In this document: positions 33,807-42,608 of the stretch, piece after piece
Layout: each line of letters starts with the position of its first letter
Position numbering within the stretch: the first letter of the stretch is position 1
Source of the DNA: Burkholderiales bacterium
GTDB lineage: Bacteria; Pseudomonadota; Gammaproteobacteria; Burkholderiales; SG8-41
DNA length: 64,000 nt
Reading direction: 5' to 3'
Assembly: GCA_020854035.1 (NCBI GenBank)
Contig: JADZGE010000019.1
Coordinates: 1-64,000, forward strand
Program-made: the position numbers and the translations under genes
The notes under the pieces: model-generated
The model's database searches: none
What the model was told of the DNA's origin: nothing
What the model saw: only the letters and a program-made list of their open reading frames with translations

Positions 33807-35222
33807 CTACTCGCTGCCTGCCGGCCGTGGGAACGCCCCCACGATGTCGCGCGCGACGTCGGTGCTCGTCTCCAGCACGCGTACGACGGCGGCGAGCCCG
33901 GACGCCTCCGCGTTGCCCGCGCCCAGCCCAAACGCGAGGCAGTTCCCGAACTTCGCCGCGAGTTCGGCCTCGGTGAGCGGCTCCCGCGGGCTGCCCTTGA
34001 TCGTGTCCGCCGCACGCTCGAGGGTCCGGCCGTCCTTCAACCGGAGCGTCACGCGCGCGGGTTCGATGGCGGTCGCCTCGATGGCGGGATCGGAGAGAAC
34101 CGAAACGCGCGCCGCGAGCGCCGCGACCGCCGGCTCGGTGATGCGCGGGCTCGTGTAGCTCGCGAGATCCACTTTCCCGTCGAGGAGCGCGCGGGAGAAG
34201 CCGTAGGCGGCGTTGAACTGCGCGTGCACGACCGAGTCGCGCGCGGCGTCGTACGGCTCGCCCACGGTCAGCCAGTTGACATTTCCCATTCGAATCTCCG
34301 CGTGTTCCACCTGATCGGGTTTCACGCCGTCAGCGTGAAATCCGATACCGAGCCCGATCGTCGCGTGGTTGCAGCGGCAGCACGGATAGGGCTTGAAGCT
34401 GTACTCGAGTGTGCGCCAGTCGCGGCCCAGCCCGTCGAAGAGCCGCTCGGGACGGACTTCACCCCGCTCGTGGAGCGCGAAAAGCCCCGCGTTGCCCTCC
34501 AGCGTACGCCGCGTGCCGGTGATGCCGTCGGCGGCGAGAAACGCGCCGAGCACCGCGGCGCGCGCCGCGAAACCCGCGCCGATGCGCTTGGCGAGCACTC
34601 CGTCCCGCATGCTCTGTGCCGAGCCGCTCGCCTGGTGATAGGCGAGACCGAGCGCGTTCGCGAGGCCCGCGGCGTCGAGCCCCAGGAGCCGCCCGGCGCC
34701 AATCCCCGCGGCGAGCGAGCCGAAGAGCATCGTCGGATGCCAGCCCTTGCCGAGGCTGTTCCAGCAAGCGAGGCCGAGGCGCGCGTGCAGCTCCGCGCTC
34801 ACGGCATAGGCGAGCAGGAATTCGCGCCCGGCGATGCCGCCGCGCTCCTCCGCGGTCGCGAGGAGCGCCGGGAGCGTGACGCAATTCGTGTGAATGCGCG
34901 CGGGGTCGTGCTGGTCGTCGAAGTCGAGGGCGTGTCCCGCCGCGCCGTTCGCGAGGGCGGCGCTCGGTGGGGAGAGGCGGCACTTCCCGATCAGGGCGGT
35001 GGCGGAACCGTCGCGCTCCCAGCGGGTGAGCCGCGCGAGGAGCTCCGGGATACCCGGCGCCCGCGCGGCACCACCGATCACGCCGAGCTCGTCGAGGATG
35101 AGTGCCTTCAGGACGCTCACCACGGTGGGCGGGAGATCCTCGTAGCGCAGGCGCGCGACGGCCTCGCAGAGCCGCACGCTCGCGCCTTCGGCGAGATACG
35201 GAGACGGACAGTCCTGTTTCAT
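33807..35222 (-). CDS. MmgE/PrpD family protein
   Basis: A 471-residue protein of the MmgE/PrpD family, which includes 2-methylcitrate dehydratase and several isomerases. Landmarks are GAAGHALDFDDQHDPARIHT, KGWHPTMLFGSLAAGIGAGR and FKPYPCCRCNHATIGLG, in the usual order. The family acts on small hydroxy-di- or tricarboxylates without a metal cluster. PrpB/PrpC are not nearby, so propionate use is not supported. It stands between the quinone reductase and cysteine synthase genes with ordinary gaps. Confidence 0.88.
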   Translation of the reverse strand: MKQDCPSPYLAEGASVRLCEAVARLRYEDLPPTVVSVLKALILDELGVIGGAARAPGIPELLARLTRWERDGSATALIGKCRLSPPSAALANGAAGHALDFDDQHDPARIHTNCVTLPALLATAEERGGIAGREFLLAYAVSAELHARLGLACWNSLGKGWHPTMLFGSLAAGIGAGRLLGLDAAGLANALGLAYHQASGSAQSMRDGVLAKRIGAGFAARAAVLGAFLAADGITGTRRTLEGNAGLFALHERGEVRPERLFDGLGRDWRTLEYSFKPYPCCRCNHATIGLGIGFHADGVKPDQVEHAEIRMGNVNWLTVGEPYDAARDSVVHAQFNAAYGFSRALLDGKVDLASYTSPRITEPAVAALAARVSVLSDPAIEATAIEPARVTLRLKDGRTLERAADTIKGSPREPLTEAELAAKFGNCLAFGLGAGNAEASGLAAVVRVLETSTDVARDIVGAFPRPAGSE

Positions 35223-35307
35223 CCCGGTTCTCCTCGGAGTTCGGTAAGCGCACGGTGTCGGACTCCAAGAGGTCGTTCGGGAGTCCGGCCCTTTGCAACG
35301 CCTCGTC

Positions 35308-36300
35308 TCAACTGCGCATCTTAAGCACGACCTTGCCGAGCACTCGCCGCTCGGCGACGGTGGCGAGCGCCTCGCGGTAGCGTTCCAGCGGGTAGCCCTT
35401 CATCACGTGCGGCTTCAGTTGCCCCCTCTCGTACAGCGCGTAGAGTTCCGCCTGCACGCTGCGCACCTTGTCCGGCTCGCGCTCCCGGTAGTCGCTCGAT
35501 TGCAGCCCGATCAGCGAGATGTTCTTCACGAGGAGCAACCCCGCCTTCACTTCGGGCACGCGCCCCGAGGCGTAGCCCACCGTGACGAGCCGCCCGCACC
35601 ATGCGATCGCGCGAAGGCTCGCGTCGAAGACGTCTCCGCCTACCGGGTCGACGATGAGATCGACTCCTTCCTGGCCGACCGCGTCGAAGACCTGCCGGCG
35701 GAAGCCCTCGCGCAGATCCGGGCGGTCGGTGCGCACGACGTGGGCGGCGCCGGCGGCACGCGCGAGCGCGGCCTTCTCTTCGCTCGATACGCTTGCCACG
35801 ACCGTCGCGCCGAGCGCCCGCGCGAGCTGTACTGTCGCGTAGCCGACGCCTCCCGCGGCGCCGTTCACGAGTACCTTCTCCCCGCGCGCGAGCCGCCCGC
35901 GCTCGACCAGGGCAAAGTGCGCGGTGAGGTAGGTGAGCCCCATCGCCGCCGCCTCGTGGAAGCTCATCGAGGAAGGCATGACGAAGCATTTTCGCTGCGG
36001 CACCACTGCCCGCTGCGAAAACGCTCCGTGCTCGACCTGGGCCATCACGCGATCGCCGGCCTTGAGACCGGTCACGTTCGCGCCGGTCGCCGCGACCGTT
36101 CCGGCAAGGTCCTTGCCTGCGACGAACGGCCGCGCCGGCAGATTCTGGTAGGTGCCGCCGATCACCAGCAGATCGGGAAAGTTGATGCTCGCGGCGTGGA
36201 CCTCGATGAGCGCTTCGTCCGGGCCGGGGACGGGATCGGGAAGCGTCTCGAGTTTCAGGTTCTCGAGCGGGCCGTGTTCGTGGACTACGAGCGCTCGCAT
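35308..36300 (-). CDS. NADPH:quinone oxidoreductase family protein (zinc-free medium-chain)
   Basis: A 330-residue medium-chain reductase. It lacks the zinc cysteines. The nucleotide loop is NGAAGGVGYATVQLARALGA, and VIVDPVGGDVFDASLRA and PFVAGKDLAGTVAATG are typical of the quinone reductase/zeta-crystallin group. Substrate could be a quinone or an enoyl compound. The CoA-transferase gene ends 19 bp upstream, so the two are probably co-transcribed. Confidence 0.87.
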   Translation of the reverse strand: MRALVVHEHGPLENLKLETLPDPVPGPDEALIEVHAASINFPDLLVIGGTYQNLPARPFVAGKDLAGTVAATGANVTGLKAGDRVMAQVEHGAFSQRAVVPQRKCFVMPSSMSFHEAAAMGLTYLTAHFALVERGRLARGEKVLVNGAAGGVGYATVQLARALGATVVASVSSEEKAALARAAGAAHVVRTDRPDLREGFRRQVFDAVGQEGVDLIVDPVGGDVFDASLRAIAWCGRLVTVGYASGRVPEVKAGLLLVKNISLIGLQSSDYREREPDKVRSVQAELYALYERGQLKPHVMKGYPLERYREALATVAERRVLGKVVLKMRS

Positions 36301-36319
36301 AAGGTCATGAGCCGTGAGT

Positions 36320-37441
36320 CTACTGATCCATGCGGCCGTCGAGCAGGGCGTTCGCTTCGCCGAGAGCAGGGTAGCCCGCCGGCGCCGCCGACCGGAACGG
36401 TGCCGCCACCGGCACCGGCAGCGCGGGAATCGTTCTCCCGCCCGCCGCGAGCGTGCCGCCGAAAACGCCGCGCGCGCGGAAGTGAGGATCGGCGAGCGCC
36501 TCCGCCACCGACTGCACGATGTTGCAGCAGATGTCCTTGCCGGCGAACGCCGCGCGCCATTCCCCCGCCGTGCGGGTACGAACCCGCTCCGCCACCGCCC
36601 GGATCGCCGCGGCCGGGTCGCGGCCGTCGTCGCGGTGTTCAGGCGGGAGCGCGATTAGCTCGCAGAAGGCGTTCCAGAACTTCTCCTCGAGCGGCGCGGC
36701 GGCGACGAACCGGTCGTCGCGCGTGCGGTAGACGTTGTAGCGCGGGCTGCCGCCGGTGACGAGCGCCCGCCCGGGGGCGGGCCAGCGCCCCGCGGCGAGC
36801 CCGTCGCCGAGCGCCCAGTACAGGAAGGTGAAGAGATTGTCGGCCATGGCCACGTCGAGCTTGCAGCCGCGGCCGGTTCCCTCGCGTGCGCGGAGGGCGA
36901 GGAGGATGTTCACCACCGCCGGCCAGGCGCCCCCGCCGATGTCGGCCACCAGCGCCGCCGGCGGCACCGGGGCGCCATCCGCGCCCGCGGCGAGCCCGAG
37001 CATGCCCGATTGCGCGACGTAGTTGAGATCGTGCGCCGCGGTCGAGGCAAGCGGGCCGGACTGGCCGTAGCCGGTGATCGCGCAGTAGACGATCCCGGGA
37101 TTGATCGCGGAAAGCGCCCCGTAGCCGAGCCCGAGCCGGTCCATCACGCCGGGACGGAATTGCTCGACGATCACGTCCGCGCGTTCGAGGAGCGGCAGGA
37201 GGCGCGCGAGCGCGCCCGGCGCCTTGAGGTCGACCGCGATCGAGCGCTTGCCGCGGTTCAGCAGCGCGAAGTTGACGCTGTCCGCGCCGAATTTCGGCTC
37301 GTAGCCCCGCATCTCGTCGCCCGTGCCGGGCCGCTCGATCTTGATGACCTCCGCGCCGGCTTCCGCGAGCAGCAGCGTCGCGAGCGGACCGGGGAGAAGG
37401 GTGCTGAAGTCGAGGACGCGGATGCCGGCGAGGGGTTGCAT
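36320..37441 (-). CDS. CaiB/BaiF (class III) CoA-transferase
   Basis: A 373-residue class III CoA-transferase. It shows the family start MQPLAGIRVLDFSTLLPGPL, then IKIERPGTGDEMRG, LNRGKRSIAVDLK and the catalytic aspartate in AAHDLNYVAQSGML. C-terminal QSVAEALADPHFRARGVF is standard. It transfers CoA between carboxylic acids, commonly feeding unusual acids into beta-oxidation. Upstream are the intergenic repeats near 37.6 kb; the quinone reductase gene follows. Confidence 0.9.
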   Translation of the reverse strand: MQPLAGIRVLDFSTLLPGPLATLLLAEAGAEVIKIERPGTGDEMRGYEPKFGADSVNFALLNRGKRSIAVDLKAPGALARLLPLLERADVIVEQFRPGVMDRLGLGYGALSAINPGIVYCAITGYGQSGPLASTAAHDLNYVAQSGMLGLAAGADGAPVPPAALVADIGGGAWPAVVNILLALRAREGTGRGCKLDVAMADNLFTFLYWALGDGLAAGRWPAPGRALVTGGSPRYNVYRTRDDRFVAAAPLEEKFWNAFCELIALPPEHRDDGRDPAAAIRAVAERVRTRTAGEWRAAFAGKDICCNIVQSVAEALADPHFRARGVFGGTLAAGGRTIPALPVPVAAPFRSAAPAGYPALGEANALLDGRMDQ

Positions 37442-37637
37442 GCCTTTGCAGTTCGGATGGAGCCGCAGATGAACGCAGACGAACGAGGATCGTTCAGGGC
37501 ACGAAACCGAGGAACGCACGCACCCGGGTCGATTCTAGCGAAAAACCGCGCCGGTTCCCGTCGGCCGTCCCGCTCACTCGTCGACCCTCTCGTGTCTCGT
37601 CCGCGGTCCCTCGTCACCCATCACCGCTCACGGGCTC

Positions 37638-37699
37638 GTGGCCGGCCGGTCACGACCCACAGCTCGCAGCCCGTGGCTCGAGGCCGGCCGGTCACGGCC
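37638..37699. repeat. Short direct repeat, GGCCGGCCGGTCACG
   Basis: GTGGCCGGCCGGTCACGAC (from 37638) and GAGGCCGGCCGGTCACGGC (from 37680) are copies 42 bp apart. The second runs into the 3' end of the DJ-1/PfpI gene. Between them lies an AGCTCGCAGCCCGTGGCTCG stretch related to sequences near 50340 and 52325. Significance unknown. Confidence 0.5.
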
Positions 37700-38264
37700 G
37701 GTACGGATAGCACATCTGCGCCGCAACGCGCGCGCGCGCATCCGCGCCGGCGAGGCGCTCCACGACATGCAGCCCCAGATCGAGCGAGGTCGCGACGCCG
37801 CTCCCGGTAATCACGTTGCCTTCGTCGACGATGCGCTCGTTCAGCACCGCTTCGCACCAACGCTCGAGGTCCTTCAGCGCCGCGGGATGCGTGGTGGCGC
37901 GCCTGCCGTTGAGGTATCCCGCCGCGCCGAGGAGCAGCGCGCCGGTGCAAACGCTCACCTTGAACTTTGCCGGTGCGGCGGTCCTCAGCCACTCCACGAA
38001 CTCGCGGTCGTGCTGCAGCGTGCGCGTTCCGTGGCCGCCGGGGACGTAGAGCAGGTCGTAGCCGCCGAGCGGCTCGAGCACCCCGTCGGGCACCATTTTC
38101 ATGCCCGCCGCGCCACGGTCGTCGGTGACGCGCGGCGTGTTGGAGAGGATCCGCCACTCGAAATCGGGGATGATGTTCATCGACTTCAGGCGCGTCAGCG
38201 GGTCGTAGAAGCCGACGAAGTCGAGGTAAGTCATCTTGTCGAAGACGATGAGAGCGGCTCTCAC
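37692..38264 (-). CDS. DJ-1/PfpI family protein, isonitrile-hydratase-like
   Basis: A 190-residue DJ-1/PfpI protein. The nucleophilic cysteine sits in KVSVCTGALLLGAAG, the standard elbow, and LLYVPGGHGTRT carries the preceding acidic/glycine turn. LNGRRATTHPAALKDLE is found in the isonitrile hydratase-like subgroup. Substrate not known. The gene stands alone on the minus strand. A tandem GGGATTCAGGG pair lies just upstream (38278-38310). Confidence 0.85.
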   Translation of the reverse strand: MRAALIVFDKMTYLDFVGFYDPLTRLKSMNIIPDFEWRILSNTPRVTDDRGAAGMKMVPDGVLEPLGGYDLLYVPGGHGTRTLQHDREFVEWLRTAAPAKFKVSVCTGALLLGAAGYLNGRRATTHPAALKDLERWCEAVLNERIVDEGNVITGSGVATSLDLGLHVVERLAGADARARVAAQMCYPYRP

Positions 38265-38508
38265 GAGAACCTCCGGATTCGGGATTCAGGGCGCGGGATT
38301 CAGGGTCCGGCGCTCGGGAATCGGAAGCCACAAGGTTGGCCGGTGCGGCTCATTGGCCGGTTGCTGTCTTCATCCCTCGCCATGCTATCCCAACAGGGAC
38401 GCGGCTGTCCCGAACGGTCCTTGCACGCGAGGTAGTGCACGATCGGGTGTTGCGCGAGGACCCGATTCGCTTCGGGCGGCAAGTGGATCGGGCGCCGTTC
38501 ATCGGCGG

Positions 38509-39156
38509 CTATCGCTCCTGCCGCTGTTTCGCCACCCGCGCCCGCCGCGCCGGCGCGTAGGCGGGGTCGCCACAGGCCTCGTAGAGCGCCTGCGTGACGT
38601 CGTAGTGGTGCGCGAGCCCGGTGCGTTCCAGAAGCTCGATCGGTCCCTCGGGATAGCCCAGCCCGAGTTTCAGCGTCGTGTCCATGTCGCCCGCCGTGGC
38701 AAGACCCTCGTCGAGGCGCCGCAGGGCCGCGTTGTAGTAGGGACGCACCAGCCGGTCGACGATACGGCCGGCGAAGTCGCCGCACAGCACCACCTTGAGG
38801 CCGAGCGATTCGAAGAGCGCTCGCGCGGCGTCGGTTGCCGCCTGCGTGGCGCGCGGCTGGCGCACCAGCTCGACGAGGTCGGATGGCGGTCGGTCGCCCA
38901 GCCGGAAGCGGGCGAAGCCGAGCACGTTCGATCCTTCCTCGCCGCGGGATTCACCGGTGTGGAGACCGAGGCACTCGGTTCCGAGTTCGATCAGCACGGC
39001 GCGACGATTTTCCGGCTGCGGCAGAAAGCGGAAAGCCTCTCCGGCCCCCGCCCCGGTGATGACCACGATCTCTCCGCCGGAGCTCCCGCCGGCGAAGAGC
39101 GGATGGCCCGCGGGGAACGAACGGCTTTCGCCGGCCTGTATGACCTGGTAGTTCAT
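38509..39156 (-). CDS. Protein with a 3-hydroxyacyl-CoA dehydrogenase C-terminal domain, lacking the NAD domain
   Basis: A 215-residue protein. The C-terminal 110 residues match the 3-hydroxyacyl-CoA dehydrogenase dimerisation/substrate domain: VLCGDFAGRIVDRLVRPYYN and LKLGLGYPEGPIELLERTGL. The N-terminal half has no GxGxxG Rossmann loop and instead shows an unfamiliar sheet-rich region (SGGEIVVITGAGAGEAF). It cannot bind NAD in the usual way. It lies 126 bp downstream of a complete 3-hydroxyacyl-CoA dehydrogenase gene and may act with it. Start at 39156. Confidence 0.7.
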   Translation of the reverse strand: MNYQVIQAGESRSFPAGHPLFAGGSSGGEIVVITGAGAGEAFRFLPQPENRRAVLIELGTECLGLHTGESRGEEGSNVLGFARFRLGDRPPSDLVELVRQPRATQAATDAARALFESLGLKVVLCGDFAGRIVDRLVRPYYNAALRRLDEGLATAGDMDTTLKLGLGYPEGPIELLERTGLAHHYDVTQALYEACGDPAYAPARRARVAKQRQER

Positions 39157-39186
39157 TGTCGGTGCGCGCTGGTGAAGTAAGGCATT

Positions 39187-39270
39187 GGCCACGGAATCAC
39201 ACACGGGGCACGAACGGGCAAGCCGCGTCGTCGGAGCGTCCGTGTGCTTCCGTGTGTTTGCGTGGCTGAT
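39187..39270. repeat. REP-like inverted repeat element, copy 1
   Basis: The left arm GGCCACGGAATCACACACGG (39187) pairs imperfectly with the right arm TTCCGTGTGTTTGCGTGGCT ending near 39266. The element fills the gap between two minus-strand genes. Confidence 0.6.
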
Positions 39271-39282
39271 GGAACTCTCACG

Positions 39283-40158
39283 CTAACCACCAAACATCGC
39301 GTTGCCCTGGTACCGGTAGAAACCCTCGCCCGTCTTCCTGCCGAGCTTGCCCGCCGCGATCATGCGCTTCACGAGCGGCGGCACGGCGGCGCGCGGATCG
39401 TGCGTCGAAGCGTAGAGCGCCTCCGCGACGAGCAGATGCGTGTCGAGCCCGACGAGATCGAGGAGCTCCAGCGGCCCCATCGCGTAGCCGAGCGCCGTTT
39501 TCATCGCGCGGTCGATGTCGGCGGGCTCGGCAACCCCGGCCTCGACGAGGCGGATCGCGTCGTTGTTCACCGGGATGAGAAACGCGTTCAGGATGAAGCC
39601 CGGGTGGTCCTTCGTCTTCACCGGGATCTGCCCCATTGTCTTGCAGAATTCCCACGCCGCCTGAAACGTCTCCTCGCTCGTGCGCAGGCCCGGCGAGATC
39701 TCGACGAGCTTCATCAACTGCGCCGGCAGGCAGAAGTGCATGCCGACGCAGCGCTCCGCCCGGCCGGATCCCCCTGCGATCTCGGTGATCGAGAGCGTCG
39801 AGGTGTTGGACGCGAAGATGACGTGCGGCGGGCAGACCCTGTCGAGCGCGGCGAGGAGCGCGTGCTTGACCCCGAGGTCTTCGAATACCGCCTCGATCAC
39901 GATATCGCAATCGGCCAGCGCGGCGATCTCCGCGCTGGCCGACAGATTGGCGAGGATGGTCGTGACCTGCTGCTGCGTCAGTTTCCCGCGCTCGACGGAT
40001 TTCGCGAAGAAGCCCTCGGTCTGCCTGCGGGCGCGCGCGAGCGTCTCCGCGTTCGTGTCGTGAACGACGGTCCGGAAGCCGGCACGCGCCGCGACGATGG
40101 CGATGCCCGCACCCATGGTGCCGCTGCCGGCGACGCCCACGGTCTTGATCGTTGTCAT
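39283..40158 (-). CDS. 3-hydroxyacyl-CoA (3-hydroxybutyryl-CoA) dehydrogenase
   Basis: A 291-residue enzyme. The NAD loop is GVAGSGTMGAGIAIVAARAG. The catalytic pair is in VGMHFCLPAQLMKLVEI (His and Glu), with the serine/asparagine in FASNTSTLSITEIA. It oxidises 3-hydroxyacyl-CoA to 3-oxoacyl-CoA. The usual FNP motif is FCLP here, a variation seen in other acyl-CoA branches. It belongs to the acyl-CoA degradation set at 38.5-45.1 kb. Confidence 0.9.
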   Translation of the reverse strand: MTTIKTVGVAGSGTMGAGIAIVAARAGFRTVVHDTNAETLARARRQTEGFFAKSVERGKLTQQQVTTILANLSASAEIAALADCDIVIEAVFEDLGVKHALLAALDRVCPPHVIFASNTSTLSITEIAGGSGRAERCVGMHFCLPAQLMKLVEISPGLRTSEETFQAAWEFCKTMGQIPVKTKDHPGFILNAFLIPVNNDAIRLVEAGVAEPADIDRAMKTALGYAMGPLELLDLVGLDTHLLVAEALYASTHDPRAAVPPLVKRMIAAGKLGRKTGEGFYRYQGNAMFGG

Positions 40159-40178
40159 GATTGTTCGAGCGCAACTTT

Positions 40179-40332
40179 AGCCAGGGAAACACACGGAAGC
40201 ACACGGAAGGCAGGCGACCCGCGATCCCCTGGGCGGGCGCGGACGGTTCTTCGCATTCCCGGGCGGCGCACCGGTCGCTTCGCGCCGGAAGTCATGTCGT
40301 TGCCTCCGAATCCCCGTGCTTCCGTGGCCGAT
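40179..40332. repeat. REP-like inverted repeat element, copy 2
   Basis: The left arm AGCCAGGGAAACACACGGAA (40179), with a tandem GCACACGGAA, faces a right arm CCGTGCTTCCGTGGCCGAT ending at 40332. It occupies most of the gap between the dehydrogenase genes. Confidence 0.6.
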
Positions 40333-40336
40333 ATTG

Positions 40337-41503
40337 CTATCGTTTCACGAAGCTGCGCCCGATGAACTGCCGGTGGACCTGGTTGGTGCCCTCCCAGATC
40401 TGCGTGATCTTGGCGTCGCGCATCAGGCGCTCGACCCGGTAGCCGCGACAGTAGCCGTAGCCGCCGAAGAGCTGCACGGCGTCGGTAGTGATGCGCATGG
40501 CGAGGTCGGAGGCGCGCAGCTTCAGCATGGAAGCTTCCACGCCGAAGTCCGTCTCGCCCGCGTCCACGAGCCTCGCCACGTGCCACAGCCACGCTTCCGT
40601 CACCGCCAGTTCCGTGGCGAGGTCGGCGACCATGAATTGCACGCCCTGGAACTCGATGATGCGACGGCCGGACTGCCGGCGCTCGTTGATGTAGCCCACG
40701 GCGTCCTCGAAGGCCGCGCGCGCGATGCCGAGCGCGTGGGCAGCGATGCCGGGGCGCGAGCGATTGAGCGAGGCGAGCAGGATCTTCAGCCCGTCGCCCG
40801 GCGCGCCCACGAGATTGGCGCGCGGCACGCGGCAGCCGTCGAGCGCGAGCGCAGCGGTGCTGGAGGCGCGCAGCCCGAGCTTCTCCTCCTCGCGGGTTAC
40901 CGCGAGACCCGGCGTTCCCTTCTCCAGCACCAGCACGGAGATCGCCCGGCGGCCATCCGCGATGCCGCGCCACTTGCCGAAGAGGAGGTAGAGGTCGGCG
41001 TGCGCGCCGTTCGTGATGAAGCACTTCTCGCCCGTGACGACGATCTCCTCTCCCTCCTCCCGGAACTCGGTGCGCATCGCGGTCGCGTCCGAGCCCGCGC
41101 CGGGCTCGGTGATCGTGAGCGAGCCGAGCCCTCCGCCGACGATCGCGGGCAGGAACCGCCGCTTCTGCTCGTCGGTGCCGAACTCGAGGAGCGGCTTCGT
41201 GAAGTGGAAATTGGTCGCCCAGATGCCACCGGTCGAGGCACAGGCCTTGCTGATCTCGCGCAGGCACGCGAGGTAGGCGGTGAACGACATCGGCGCCCCA
41301 CCCCAGGCCTCGGGCACGAACATCGCGTTCATCCCGAGGCGGTTCAGCGCCCGGATGTTCTCCCACGGAAACTCGCCGCTGCGATCGTAGCCGTCGGCGC
41401 GCGGGGCGATTTCGTTCCTCGCGAGCGCGCGCACGCTCTCGAGGATCTGCGCTTCCTCGGGCGCGAGACGCGGAGCCCGGTCAAGGCGTTCGAGGACGTT
41501 CAT
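40337..41503 (-). CDS. Acyl-CoA dehydrogenase
   Basis: A 388-residue flavoprotein. Flavin-contact motif SLTITEPGAGSDATAMRTEF, EKCFITNGAHADLYLLFGK and the C-terminal LFGGYGYCRGYRVERLMRD followed by YEGTN-like WEGTNQVHRQF are in place. It begins MNVLERLDRAPRLAPEEAQI. It desaturates an acyl-CoA; the substrate is probably a branched, cyclic or medium-chain acid. Together with the hydratases, ligase and 3-hydroxyacyl-CoA dehydrogenase it forms a complete beta-oxidation round. Confidence 0.92.
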   Translation of the reverse strand: MNVLERLDRAPRLAPEEAQILESVRALARNEIAPRADGYDRSGEFPWENIRALNRLGMNAMFVPEAWGGAPMSFTAYLACLREISKACASTGGIWATNFHFTKPLLEFGTDEQKRRFLPAIVGGGLGSLTITEPGAGSDATAMRTEFREEGEEIVVTGEKCFITNGAHADLYLLFGKWRGIADGRRAISVLVLEKGTPGLAVTREEEKLGLRASSTAALALDGCRVPRANLVGAPGDGLKILLASLNRSRPGIAAHALGIARAAFEDAVGYINERRQSGRRIIEFQGVQFMVADLATELAVTEAWLWHVARLVDAGETDFGVEASMLKLRASDLAMRITTDAVQLFGGYGYCRGYRVERLMRDAKITQIWEGTNQVHRQFIGRSFVKR

Positions 41504-41616
41504 GGGACAGGCGGGCCGGGAAGGGGATCCCGGGTGGACCCCGGGGTCGATCCGGCGCGACATCGTTCGCGCTTCCGCGGTTCGTGTGAGGCATGTGCCG
41601 CGAAAGCGCGAATTTC

Positions 41617-42384
41617 CTATCGGTCGTGGAAGCGCGGCGCGCGCTTCTCGATGAAGGCCGCCATGCCCTCGGCGGCGTCCTCCGTGCGAAAGGCGAGCGT
41701 CGAGAGATCGGCTTCCACCTTGAGCCCTTCGTTCAAGGGTGTATCGAGCGCGCGCGTGACGGCCTCGCGGGCGAACCCCAGCACCGGCAGGCTGTAGCGC
41801 GAGAATTCGCGCGCGAACGCGATGCCCGCCGCGACCGGGTCGCCGTCCACGAGCCGGTTGGCGAGTCCGATGCGCACCGCCTCCGCCGCGTCCACCGTGC
41901 GGCCGGTCAGGATCAGCTCCAGCGCCCGCGCCGCGCCGACGACGCGCGGCAGCCGCTGCGTGCCGCCGTAGCCGGGGACGAGGCCGAGCTTGATCTCCGG
42001 CAGTCCCATGCGCGCGTTCGGCAGCGCGAGGCGGAAAGTACACGCGAGCGCGAGCTCCAGCCCGCCGCCGAAGGCGTAGCCGTTCAGGACGGCGATCGAG
42101 GGCATCGGCAGGCGGTCGAGCTTCGCGAACATGGCCTGCCCGGTCTCGGCGCCCCGCTTCTGCGCCATGAGCGGGCGGCCGACGAGTTCCTTGATATCGG
42201 CGCCCGCGCAAAACGCCTTGTCGCCCGCTCCCGTCACGATGAGCGCGCGCGCGTCGCCGCCGCCCACCTGGTCGAAGGTGCGCCCGAGGTCCTCGATGAG
42301 CGCGAAGGAGAGCGCGTTCAGTGCCTCGGGGCGGCGCAGGGTCACGACGGCGAATTCGTCGACGCGTTTCAACTCGATTGCCAC
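41617..42384 (-). CDS. Enoyl-CoA hydratase/isomerase family protein
   Basis: A 255-residue crotonase. The oxyanion-hole phrases are KAFCAGADIKEL and NGYAFGGGLELALAC. Both catalytic-glutamate regions are recognisable (MGLPEIKLGLVPGYGGTQRL). Length and order are standard. It likely hydrates the enoyl-CoA produced by the neighbouring acyl-CoA dehydrogenase. Confidence 0.9.
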   Translation of the reverse strand: MAIELKRVDEFAVVTLRRPEALNALSFALIEDLGRTFDQVGGGDARALIVTGAGDKAFCAGADIKELVGRPLMAQKRGAETGQAMFAKLDRLPMPSIAVLNGYAFGGGLELALACTFRLALPNARMGLPEIKLGLVPGYGGTQRLPRVVGAARALELILTGRTVDAAEAVRIGLANRLVDGDPVAAGIAFAREFSRYSLPVLGFAREAVTRALDTPLNEGLKVEADLSTLAFRTEDAAEGMAAFIEKRAPRFHDR

Positions 42385-42420
42385 GATCCGATCCGTTCGA
42401 AGAGGGCAGACTGCGATTTA

Positions 42421-42600
42421 GCCACGGAAACGCACGCTTGGCAAAGGTGTACTCCTGGCCACGGAAACCCACGGAACACGACGGGGGACGCAGCGCTCGG
42501 GAACCCCTCGCGACGCTGGGGGATCGCGTGCCGCACCGGGTCGTCAGGAAGAACTTCCGGCCGCCACCCTTTCCGTGTGTTTCCGAGTGATTCCGTGGCC
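42421..42600. repeat. REP-like inverted repeat element, copy 3 (double left arm)
   Basis: The left arms GCCACGGAAACGCACGC (42421) and GGCCACGGAAACCCACGGAA (42458) are in tandem. The right arm TTTCCGTGTGTTTCCGAGTG (from 42570), continuing ATTCCGTGGCC, ends at 42600. The arms could pair to a long imperfect hairpin. Confidence 0.65.
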
Positions 42601-42608
42601 GAAGGGAG

